This document shows, piece after piece, positions 26,017 to 34,441 of a stretch of DNA of 64,000 bases. The DNA comes from Komagataeibacter sp. FNDCR2. GTDB taxonomy: Bacteria; Pseudomonadota; Alphaproteobacteria; Acetobacterales; Acetobacteraceae. A program made the translations under genes and the position numbers. A model generated the notes under the pieces. It was not told the DNA's origin. It ran no database searches and was given only the letters and a program-made list of their open reading frames with translations. Position 1 is the stretch's first letter; the number at the start of each line of letters is the position of its first letter. The stretch lies in assembly GCF_021295395.1 (NCBI RefSeq), contig NZ_JAIWOU010000001.1, positions 189,001 through 253,000 of the forward strand. Reading direction: 5' to 3'.

Positions 26017-28797
26017 ATGGCCATGCCAACCCAGATTTTTGCAGCCCTCTCGTCGCGCTGGACAGACAGGGCAGTCCATGGATTTGCCCGAATACTGAAA
26101 AAACGCAGTACAGTACTTCTATATGGCAGCGCCTGCTGTCTTGCCCTGTCGGTCTGTACTCCCCTCCATCCTGTCCGGGCCGCCGATGAGGGCGATGCGG
26201 ATGCCAGGGCAACCCGTATCGCATCCAGCCTGCTGAAGCAGATGACCCTGCAGGAAAAACTCAACCTTATCCGGGGAACGGAAGAACCCGCTGAGCGTAA
26301 CGACGGGGAAGCCGGCTATTTGCCGGGCGTAAAACGGCTGAATGTACCAGCACTGCGCATGGCTGATGGACCGCCGGGGCTGCTGTTGAGCAAGCCGTCG
26401 GTCGCCGAAGTCGCGACCATGGGGGTTGCGGCCACATTTGATCCGAAGCTTGCATTTGACAATGGCGTGTTGATTGCCGATGAAGCTAATCGACTGAACA
26501 TTGATGTTGTCCTGCAGCCCTTCATCAATATAGACCGGGATATTACCTATTCCCGGGCCTATAACACCTTTGGCGAGGATCCGACCCTGACATCCATGAT
26601 CGGAGCTGCTGAAATACGTGGCATCCAGTCGCGTAACGTCATGGCGGACGCCAAGCATTTCATTGGCTATGATACTGATGGCCAGCATGTCTTTATAGAC
26701 GAACAGCCGCTACACGAAATCTATCTTGCCCCGTTCGAGGCCGCCATCAACGCCCATGTCGCGTCGATCATGTGCGCTTATAATATGATCAATGGACCCT
26801 ATGCCTGTGCCAACAGGACACTTATGGACCATGTGCTGCGTGATGAGCTTGGCTTCCGGGGGTTTGTCGTATCGGACTGGGGGGCGGTGCATGACAATCT
26901 GGGCCTGACAGCGGGTCTGGACATGGAAATGCCGGGGCGTCTCAACCCGACCAATCCCTTTGCGGGCATTATTCCCGCCTATTATGACAATACGCCGCCC
27001 CCCCACCACGTCCCGCCGCCCGACTTCGATGCCATGCATCGTATTTTTGAAGGAACCATTCCCGAGGAACCACAGCCCGAGCCGGTAAAGTGGGATGTGC
27101 TGTTTCCCGTCAATCACCAGTTCAGGAACCTGTACGACGCCCTGCATGATGGAGTGGTGACGCAGGTTGAAATCGACCGCGCGGCAGGGCGCGTCCTGTA
27201 CGAAATGGCGCTGTTCGGCCGGTTGCCCGGCACAACGGGGCAGGGGGTGACCACGCGCCTTACGCCCGGGCAGATTGACGACATCAATGAACGCACCAGC
27301 GCGGCCTCCGCCGTCCTGCTCAAGAACGACCATCATGCGCTGCCGCTCACGTCCGATGATCTGACGGACCTGGCGGTCATCGGACCGGGGGGCTCACAGG
27401 TTATTGCGGTTGGCAAACCCAATGAACGCTCACTGGGCGAACTTGATCATCAGGTCAGCCCCCTTGCCGCGCTGCGCCAGATCGGGGGGGAGAAGGCCCA
27501 TATCCAGGCCGCCGTCGCGGATGACATGGATGGCCATGCCATTGCCGCGGACCATGTTATCAGCACCATACCGCACGGCACGGGGAGCAAGGCGCATCTG
27601 GCGCCACTCTCCGCCCTGACCGCGCCCACGGGCACCACCGCGCCCGCAGGCAGCACGATGGACTGGAGCGGTGAACTCCAGATTGACGAGGAAGGGGAAT
27701 ACTGGCTGTGCCTGCATGTGCTGGGCGCGCGGGCCGATATTCTTGTGGATGGCGCGCGTATCGGCGGCACCCATGCCCTGAAGGGCGGCCTGCATGGGGA
27801 TATTGTCGAACCCAATCAGGATAATCTGCTGCCGGGCACGGACGGGCTGGATAATGTGCGTGTGCCGGTAAAGCTGACCGCTGGCAGGCATAAGGTTGTC
27901 ATTCACGCCGTACCTGATGATTCCGGCACCCTCGAAAGGCTGAGGCTGGCATGGGCAACACCGGCCACACGCCAGGCGGACAGGAATCATGCGGTTGATG
28001 TTGCCCGGCATGCGCGCAAGGTCGTTCTTTTCCTGTGGAGCCGGGGCCAGCCGCCATTCCAGCTACCGGGGGAGCAGAATGAACTTGCAAAAGCCGTTCT
28101 GGCCGCCAACCCCCATACGGTCATCATGCTGAATACCAGCCAGCCCGTGGCACTGCCCTGGCTTGATAAGGCACCGGCCGTGGTAGAGATGTGGTGGTCT
28201 GGCGACCGGGGCGGGGTAGCCGCCGCCCGGGTCCTGACGGGTCAGGTCAATCCCGCTGGCCGCCTGCCCGTTACATGGGGCAGGCAGTTAGGCGATTATC
28301 CGGCAACGGATCCGATGCACAAGGAGCGTTCCGGCACGGGACAGGATGGAAAGACCGTGTTCTCGGAAGGGGTGAATATCGGTTATCGCGCCTTCCTTAA
28401 ATCTGGTCGCACGCCGCTATTCCCGTTCGGGCATGGCCTGTCCTACAGCCGTTTTGCCTATTCGCACCTGCATGTTGATACCAGTGCCGATGGCGGCCTT
28501 GATGTCCGCTTCAGGGTCAAGAACAGCGGCGGATCTGCGGGTGACGAAGTCCCTCAGGTCTATATCGATGCCCCCAAGGCGCCCGTGCCCGGTGCCGATC
28601 TTGCCGTAAGGAGCCTGGCTGCCTTCGACAGGGTGCATCTTGATGCCGGGGAAAGCCGCGACATCACACTGCATGTGACGCCTCGTGCCCTGCAGTACTG
28701 GTCCACGCATGACCATGCATGGCGGCAGGTTCCGGGAACGCGTCCGATCCTGGTCGGTGCCTCGTCGGGTGATATCCGGCTGAAGGGCAGGATCTGA
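26017..28797 (+). CDS. exported GH3 family glycoside hydrolase (beta-glucosidase type) with PA14-like insert
   Basis: The ~926-aa enzyme begins with a long N-terminal export signal (hydrophobic STVLLYGSACCLALSV at 31-46). It has the GH3 catalytic domain with KHFIGYD and the nucleophile D287 in GFVVSDWGAVHD. A PA14-like domain lies around residues 550-660 (DWSGELQIDEEGEYWLCLHV), and a fibronectin-III-like end carries SGGSAGDEVPQVYI. The frame is open from 25846, but AGGGACAGG precedes the ATG at 26017. It likely cleaves beta-glucosides in the periplasm or outside the cell, perhaps for the receptor's ligand. Confidence 0.88.
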   Translation: MAMPTQIFAALSSRWTDRAVHGFARILKKRSTVLLYGSACCLALSVCTPLHPVRAADEGDADARATRIASSLLKQMTLQEKLNLIRGTEEPAERNDGEAGYLPGVKRLNVPALRMADGPPGLLLSKPSVAEVATMGVAATFDPKLAFDNGVLIADEANRLNIDVVLQPFINIDRDITYSRAYNTFGEDPTLTSMIGAAEIRGIQSRNVMADAKHFIGYDTDGQHVFIDEQPLHEIYLAPFEAAINAHVASIMCAYNMINGPYACANRTLMDHVLRDELGFRGFVVSDWGAVHDNLGLTAGLDMEMPGRLNPTNPFAGIIPAYYDNTPPPHHVPPPDFDAMHRIFEGTIPEEPQPEPVKWDVLFPVNHQFRNLYDALHDGVVTQVEIDRAAGRVLYEMALFGRLPGTTGQGVTTRLTPGQIDDINERTSAASAVLLKNDHHALPLTSDDLTDLAVIGPGGSQVIAVGKPNERSLGELDHQVSPLAALRQIGGEKAHIQAAVADDMDGHAIAADHVISTIPHGTGSKAHLAPLSALTAPTGTTAPAGSTMDWSGELQIDEEGEYWLCLHVLGARADILVDGARIGGTHALKGGLHGDIVEPNQDNLLPGTDGLDNVRVPVKLTAGRHKVVIHAVPDDSGTLERLRLAWATPATRQADRNHAVDVARHARKVVLFLWSRGQPPFQLPGEQNELAKAVLAANPHTVIMLNTSQPVALPWLDKAPAVVEMWWSGDRGGVAAARVLTGQVNPAGRLPVTWGRQLGDYPATDPMHKERSGTGQDGKTVFSEGVNIGYRAFLKSGRTPLFPFGHGLSYSRFAYSHLHVDTSADGGLDVRFRVKNSGGSAGDEVPQVYIDAPKAPVPGADLAVRSLAAFDRVHLDAGESRDITLHVTPRALQYWSTHDHAWRQVPGTRPILVGASSGDIRLKGRI

Positions 28798-28954
28798 GCG
28801 CGGACCCGAAAAATGATACCGAAAGGGGGGCGACGCCAGCAGTACATGATTGTGCTTTTCAGGTGTCACTTCATGATTATGTCTACGCGAATGGGGCCTG
28901 ATCTGGCAGATAGCGAATGACTTTCAGATCAGGCTCGCATGCTAACGGCCGTTA

Positions 28955-29947
28955 TTACGCGAACCGCTCTCCAACCATTTCCTCGCTTTTTACCCACAAT
29001 GCCTCGGCATGTGCCGGATCGACGGCATAGGCACGCACACCCCCGTCAAGCAGTCCTTTGGGCGCGTCGTTGGGAACGACCGGTGCGACGTGGCAGTCCT
29101 CGCAATAATGTCCGCCTACCGCATCGGCGGCAGCGACAACGCCAGCCCATACCGAGGTCGCAGCCCCCTGGGGGATGGTCTTGAACTGGAATGGCGGCTT
29201 GCCTTCGCTGGCAGCCTGAGCATTGAGCTGCTCCACCATTTTTTCCAGTTCACCCTTTGGCAGGTGGCGCACGAGTTCCGTCATGATCCCGCCGGGGTGA
29301 ACAGCAGTGGCCCGTATGCCCTGCGCCCTGTGCCGGGCATCGAAAGCAACGGCGAACAGGATATTGGCGGTCTTTGAGCGGCCGTAAGCAATCCAGGGGT
29401 CATACGCCGTGTGTGCGAAGTTCGGATCGGCAAGATCGACATCCGAAAAGCGATGCCCGGCGGAGGAAAGATTGACCAGACGGGAGCCCGCCCGCAGCAG
29501 GCCGGCAATCCGGTTGACCAGCACGAAATGCCCCAGATGATTGGTGCCGAACTGGGTTTCGAACCCATCCTTTGTATGCCCGAAGGGGGTGGCCATCACG
29601 CCCGCATTGGCAATGACCAGATCGAACGGTTTACCGGTCGCGTTCAGGCGGTCCGCAGCCGCGCGAACGCTGGCAAGATCGGCGAGGTCGAGTTCAAGCA
29701 GTTCAAGCGATCCGCCGCCTTTTTCCGCATCAGCCTGGACCTGTACTGTTGCGTGTTCTGCCTTGGCAAGATTGCGTGCGGCTCCTACAACCGTCGCCCC
29801 GTGGGCGGCCAGCGCACGGGCTGTCTCAACACCAAGCCCTGCTGAAACGCCGGTCACGAGGACGCGCCTGCCGGTAAGGGAAACGTTGCGCAGGACATCC
29901 TCGGTTGTGGATGTTGCGCCAAACTGCTGTGTCATAGTCTGTGCCAT
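28955..29947 (-). CDS. SDR family oxidoreductase, retinol-dehydrogenase-like
   Basis: The ~330-aa protein has VLVTGVSAGLGVETARALA as cofactor loop, VIANAGVM (NAG motif), LVNLSSAGHRF with catalytic S, and the YGRSKTANILFA active-site Y/K segment. This pattern is that of the WW-domain oxidoreductase/retinol dehydrogenase-like group. The start at 29947 has GGAGG just upstream; an in-frame ATG at 29977 lacks one. It is divergent from a TetR gene, the normal arrangement for a regulator and its target. Confidence 0.85.
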   Translation of the reverse strand: MAQTMTQQFGATSTTEDVLRNVSLTGRRVLVTGVSAGLGVETARALAAHGATVVGAARNLAKAEHATVQVQADAEKGGGSLELLELDLADLASVRAAADRLNATGKPFDLVIANAGVMATPFGHTKDGFETQFGTNHLGHFVLVNRIAGLLRAGSRLVNLSSAGHRFSDVDLADPNFAHTAYDPWIAYGRSKTANILFAVAFDARHRAQGIRATAVHPGGIMTELVRHLPKGELEKMVEQLNAQAASEGKPPFQFKTIPQGAATSVWAGVVAAADAVGGHYCEDCHVAPVVPNDAPKGLLDGGVRAYAVDPAHAEALWVKSEEMVGERFA

Positions 29948-30069
29948 GATAGGCCTCCAGCATGAAGGGAACGCCATTCCTTGCGGAATGGGCGCCCAGG
30001 GAGTTATGTGGAAGCATGCTCCGCTTATTTATATACGGAGTATTCCTCCGCTTAACAAGAGGGAAAGAC

Positions 30070-30648
30070 GTGGAAGAGGACCAGACGCGCCGGCGCAGGC
30101 CACGCAGCGACGGACGTAAAAATCGCGAACGCCTGCTGGAAACGGCCAGGACCGCCTTCGGATCAGGCGAAATCGACATTCCCCTGGATGAGATTGCGCG
30201 GCGTACCGGCGTGGGGATTGGCACGCTTTACCGGCATTTTGCCAATCGCGACGCCCTGATCGAGGCAGTCTATCGCGATGAGCTGAACAGGCTCGCCGCG
30301 GCAGCCACCCATCTGGCGGAGACCCATACGCCCGTAGAGGCGCTGCGTGCGTGGCTGAACCTGTTCGTGGACTACATCGCGACCAAGCAGGTAATCGCGC
30401 CCGCGCTGAACAGCCTCATCGGCGGAACGGATGCGATCTATGCGGACTCCCGCACCGTTCTTACCGCCGCGATCGACGGGCTTGTCGCCCGTGCCACACA
30501 AAGCGGTGACATCCGGCCTGACATCGAACCGGTAGATCTGCTGTGCGCCCTCGGCGGCGTCTCGAACTACGCGACAGGCCCCGGCTGGGAGGTGCGTGCA
30601 AAACGCCTCGTTGATGTTCTGATTGCTGGTTCGCGCCCCGAAGGATGA
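30070..30648 (+). CDS. TetR family transcriptional regulator
   Basis: The 192-aa product has the TetR helix-turn-helix: IDIPLDEIARRTGVGIGTLY followed by RHFANRDALIEAVY. The GTG at 30070 has GAGGG 7 bases upstream; the frame is open from 29962 but those codons look non-coding. It lies divergent from the SDR gene, with 122 bases between the starts, and probably represses it. Confidence 0.85.
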   Translation: MEEDQTRRRRPRSDGRKNRERLLETARTAFGSGEIDIPLDEIARRTGVGIGTLYRHFANRDALIEAVYRDELNRLAAAATHLAETHTPVEALRAWLNLFVDYIATKQVIAPALNSLIGGTDAIYADSRTVLTAAIDGLVARATQSGDIRPDIEPVDLLCALGGVSNYATGPGWEVRAKRLVDVLIAGSRPEG

Positions 30649-30649
30649 C

Positions 30650-31265
30650 CATTATGGCGGAGGGGGCCGTGACATGCCCTTCGGTAACCGGAACGTCGCC
30701 AGAAGCAGAAATCTGTGACAGACGCCACCCCAGTAACGTGGCACAGAGCGTGGTCAGGGTCGGACGACCAATACGCTGCATAATATTGAGGGCGACGGTC
30801 GCCATGGAGATCTGCGCAGGTGCTACGGATGCCTAGCCCGCACTCAGCGCCGGAATCCCGATGACCCCGGTTCCACCTCCGCGTAGGAACAGGGCTGTCG
30901 CAAGCACGAAGGTATTGAAACCGGTGCAGGCGAGCACAGCCAGAATCAGGGTGCGAAGCCCGGAGCAGATGGCGCCATAACGGGTCAGTCTGCGGATACC
31001 AAAGCGGTCCGTCAGGCATCCCGTCAGCGGATATGTACACATCATGCCCACGCCCAGCGGCGCCATGAACCAGCCTGTCCGTTCCGCCAATATGCCACAT
31101 GCATGGATAAGCCAGACAGGCAGGAGCATCTGCCCCGCAAACGAAACCCCGTTCACCATGAACATGATCAGCGCGGAAGCGGAGAAGACTGGAACCCGGA
31201 ATAGCGCCAGATCAATCAGCGCATGATGCCGGGTCTGTCCATGGGGCTTATCCTCCGAGAGTTTT
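30650..31265 (-). pseudogene. DHA2-type MFS drug exporter, C-terminal fragment with nonsense codon
   Basis: The minus strand encodes the last membrane helices of an EmrB/QacA-like exporter: LIDLALFRVPVFSASALIMF, then NGVSFAGQMLLPVWLI, then TGWFMAPLGVGMMCTYPLTG, then GTGVIGIPALSA. A TAG at 30833-30835 stands where the family has a residue of the SAAYASV motif, and the same frame then continues with ISMATVALNIMQRIG. About half of the protein is missing at the N-terminal side. The gene is dead, and its broken edge touches the Srf-like operon. Confidence 0.75.
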
Positions 31266-31289
31266 ACTCTCCGGTAAACTCGGGGCTGT

Positions 31290-33059
31290 TCAGTAGGTTT
31301 TATGAGCCGCTGAGGACAGGGGTTCGATAATGTCTTTCCAAGGGTCGATAGGCGCCTTGTTGGAGGCCTGCTGGATGTTGGCATTCATAATGCTCAAATA
31401 CTCCAGATGCCGCCCTTTGGCTGTACGTTCTTCGGGTGTATCTGCCTGAAACTGATTCTTGAGAGCCTGTTCCTTGAGCTGACGAACTTCCGGCAGTACT
31501 TCCGCATTGCTTGGGTCGGCCAGGGCGTTGACCAGCGTGATATACGTATTTTCGTCACGCATGAGCACAGCCTTGCGGTAAGAAATCCCTTTTTCCAGGC
31601 CCGCAATCTGATTTTCCCATTTTGTTTTAACGCCGTTTTGGTCATCTGGCGACGTTTCTTCCAACTCTGCCTGCTCAGCGACACGTGTATTGGTTATGCT
31701 CGCGTCGGTAGCCTTTATGAGGGCATCGTCTTGCGCCAGAACCTGACTGAGTGTTTCCACCGCGTCGAGCTGGGCGGCCAGCTGGCGTTTCTGTGCCGCC
31801 ACCCGTTCAAGGCCAGCTTGCGCCAGTTTAGTCTGAATGGATGCAACCTGTTTCTGTAGGGCAGCCATATTACTGGCTGCCTGCTGCAGGTGCTCAAGCT
31901 GGGCCTTGGTTTCACTGTTTGTTACCCCGGCCTGATTGAGCTGATTTTGAAGCGTGGTGATTTCCTGTTTCAGAACCTGGGCCTGTCCAGCATCCTGCCG
32001 CAGTTTTTCAATCTGCTGGGCATTCTCCGTACTTCCCATTTCAAGGGCGGTACCTCTGTTGCTCAGTTCGGCGAATGCTTGGGCGGCAGCATGGGTATCT
32101 CTTTCGGTTTCCAGGGCATTGGCACCAATGACGACCCGGAACCCGACCGTGGGCTGTCGGGAAGGCTCACCACTAACTGGATCAAAAGGAGCCATTTCAT
32201 AGCGGGAGGCTGTGGAGATTTCATCGGGACTGGAATGAAAATCTCCCCCACGTGCCTGAATACCCCCACTGAGACCCTGCCGACCATCAAGACGATTGAG
32301 ACGATAGGGATCAAGGACCATCTGGCTGACGTTTCCGACCATATCATAAAGACCAAGGGGGTTGGGTTTTCTGCTGCCCACCGGCAGGGCTCTGCCACCT
32401 TCTTCAGCGCCGCCGACAACATATTCTTCCGCACCATCATCGCCCATATCCCACATGGGTTCCTCGGGGTGATGGTTCAGGCTGCCGCCCTTGGCGGCAT
32501 AGGACCATTCAGCATCGGTAGGCAGGCGGATGAAGCCGGGTTTTCCACTACGTGCCGGCAGGGTGGAAGAGGCGTTTTTCAGTAGCCAGCTCGACCAGCG
32601 TACCGTGAAGTCCTGCGCTTCCCCAAAGGAGATACGGGTTTGTGGGAGCTGACCGAGGGGGGTAGGCGTCGCGCATGTTCCCTTCATGACAGCATCGTAC
32701 TGGTTCTGGGTTACGTCATACTTGGCAATATAATAACGCTGTATCTGCTCGGTAGCCCCCCTGAACGCCCCAGCCAGATGATTGTTTTCAAGGAATTCGT
32801 TATATGCCTTGTCGGCATCACTCTTCTGGTCCAACGCCCGGCCAGTCTTGATTTCAGCATCGGCCAGAAAGCCGCTCCCTGCGGGAACCTCCACTGCTCG
32901 GAACACCATTTCCCCTCCGCAGGGCATCGGGAGGGCCAGATCGTCAGGGGTATGATGCGGGTCTATAAACTTCTCTGGCCAGCCTGCTGGCGGGCTGGAA
33001 GCGGCAAATGCACTGCCGCCCAAGATTATGGTTGCAAGAAGGCCAAAAGATAGATGCAT
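31290..33059 (-). CDS. periplasmic SUMF1/FGE-like protein with coiled-coil tail (TagR-like)
   Basis: The 589-aa product has a signal peptide (MHLSFGLLATIILGGSAFA) and a formylglycine-generating-enzyme-like domain at about 50-325 with RLPTDAEWSYAAKGG and NPLGLYDMVGNVSQMVLD. It ends in a long coiled coil rich in Q, L and A (about 330-520). The cysteines of active formylglycine enzymes are absent: the relevant loop reads ARGGDFHSSPDEISTASR. It is therefore probably a binding protein, like periplasmic TagR of the type VI threonine-phosphorylation pathway. The frame is open to 33161, but the start at 33059 gives the signal peptide at the N-terminus. It is the last gene of the minus operon. Confidence 0.75.
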   Translation of the reverse strand: MHLSFGLLATIILGGSAFAASSPPAGWPEKFIDPHHTPDDLALPMPCGGEMVFRAVEVPAGSGFLADAEIKTGRALDQKSDADKAYNEFLENNHLAGAFRGATEQIQRYYIAKYDVTQNQYDAVMKGTCATPTPLGQLPQTRISFGEAQDFTVRWSSWLLKNASSTLPARSGKPGFIRLPTDAEWSYAAKGGSLNHHPEEPMWDMGDDGAEEYVVGGAEEGGRALPVGSRKPNPLGLYDMVGNVSQMVLDPYRLNRLDGRQGLSGGIQARGGDFHSSPDEISTASRYEMAPFDPVSGEPSRQPTVGFRVVIGANALETERDTHAAAQAFAELSNRGTALEMGSTENAQQIEKLRQDAGQAQVLKQEITTLQNQLNQAGVTNSETKAQLEHLQQAASNMAALQKQVASIQTKLAQAGLERVAAQKRQLAAQLDAVETLSQVLAQDDALIKATDASITNTRVAEQAELEETSPDDQNGVKTKWENQIAGLEKGISYRKAVLMRDENTYITLVNALADPSNAEVLPEVRQLKEQALKNQFQADTPEERTAKGRHLEYLSIMNANIQQASNKAPIDPWKDIIEPLSSAAHKTY

Positions 33060-33096
33060 AAATATCAATCTCACTGATTGGGCGTCCAAATATAAT

Positions 33097-34419
33097 TCAG
33101 GGGGCGCATACACCGTCCCAAGGCTGAATATGGCTGGTTTTCCACGCTGCGGCACTGGCAACTACCAACGCGCCGAAGGCAGTCAGTGCGGTCGCGGCCA
33201 AGCATAGCTTCCATGAAATGAGACAGACGGGAGCATGATTGGGAAGTGTGCCGTCAAATAGATGATTCAGAATCAATGCACTGATCCGGGCGATTGTCAG
33301 GGCCAATGTGACGGAGCAGAAGGCCAGGAATTCCGCTTGCACGATGGGCAGCAATTCCGGGTGTGGTGTGCCAAGAAAACGCATTGTCGCCAGTTCCAGG
33401 CGTTTGCGTTCGACTGAAGCCCAGACGCCCGTACCCAGAGTTATAAGAAAACCACTGACGCTCAGACCTGCCAGCAGCATCAGGAGCAGTCTTGTCTGTT
33501 TATCAAGACGCAGGACTTCACCCACCCGTCCGGCTTCATCAGTGACATTGATACGTTGGGCCAGCAACGCGGCGTCAAGTTGCTGCACTGCCTCCAGGCT
33601 GGAGGCATAAAGCCTGAAGCCCGGCCAACTGCTTTCTCCTGGCATGGGGTTGCTGTTCACAGGGTGCTGGTGGACAGTCTGGTGAATATCCAGAAATTGG
33701 CTGGCTTCTTCTTCACCCTGCCGGAGAGCCTGTGTCCATGAAGGGGACGAAGTCTCTTCACGAAAATCCTCGATTCCCTGAGCGACGCCCAAGGGGACAA
33801 AGGCTACCGTCCGGTCAGTGGTCTCACGCGGCGAGATGGCACGTACCACGATCGGGACTTCCGCGTTATGGAGGCCCTGTCCCAGCCGTGTAACGCTCAT
33901 GGTCAGTGTCTCGCCGATATGGGCGTGGAGATGGGCCGCAAGAACAGAGGAAAAAATAGCGGGGACAGGTGCCGTAAGATCGGCAGAAAAAGAAGAATAC
34001 GCAAATTCAGCCTGTATGGCCGCCTGGCCAGGTAGGGGATCCCCGACAGCTGTTCCCATAAGCTCGGCGTCTTCACTACTGAACATATCGCCCCCCGGAG
34101 GGGTAATGCGCACGCTGGCAGCAAGAGTACGGGTGCGGGGGATGAGAAACATTACGTCCCGGCGCTGTTTCATCTGCTCCAGCCACAGGCTGCTGAAGGG
34201 ACGGTTGGATGCACTTGCCACTTCCCGCATGTGGGGATCCGCCAGCAGACTGTGTCGCATGTTCTCGACCATACCGGCCCGCAACCCAGCCAGAAGGAGC
34301 AGGGGAACCAATGTGGCAGTCATCCCCGCCAGCAGGCAGAAGGCCATGGTTTTTTCAGCCGCCAGGTCGCGCCAGGTAAGCCAGATTGCCAGGGCGGCAC
34401 GATCGGAACAAAGCTTCAT
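33097..34419 (-). CDS. FtsX/LolC-type ABC transporter permease (TagS-like)
   Basis: The 440-aa inner-membrane protein has one helix near residues 24-45, a large periplasmic domain of about 265 residues, and three helices near 313-336, 355-385 and 405-426. This is the FtsX/MacB/LolC plan. The segment VERKRLELATMRFLGTP lies at the family's cytoplasmic coupling position. The start at 34419 follows the vWA gene by 22 bases with AGGA upstream; longer forms overlap that gene. No ATPase gene lies next to it, but a LolD-like ATPase is encoded at the far end of the locus on the other strand. Confidence 0.8.
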   Translation of the reverse strand: MKLCSDRAALAIWLTWRDLAAEKTMAFCLLAGMTATLVPLLLLAGLRAGMVENMRHSLLADPHMREVASASNRPFSSLWLEQMKQRRDVMFLIPRTRTLAASVRITPPGGDMFSSEDAELMGTAVGDPLPGQAAIQAEFAYSSFSADLTAPVPAIFSSVLAAHLHAHIGETLTMSVTRLGQGLHNAEVPIVVRAISPRETTDRTVAFVPLGVAQGIEDFREETSSPSWTQALRQGEEEASQFLDIHQTVHQHPVNSNPMPGESSWPGFRLYASSLEAVQQLDAALLAQRINVTDEAGRVGEVLRLDKQTRLLLMLLAGLSVSGFLITLGTGVWASVERKRLELATMRFLGTPHPELLPIVQAEFLAFCSVTLALTIARISALILNHLFDGTLPNHAPVCLISWKLCLAATALTAFGALVVASAAAWKTSHIQPWDGVCAP

Positions 34420-34441
34420 GAAGGAATGGTCCTGCTGGAGA

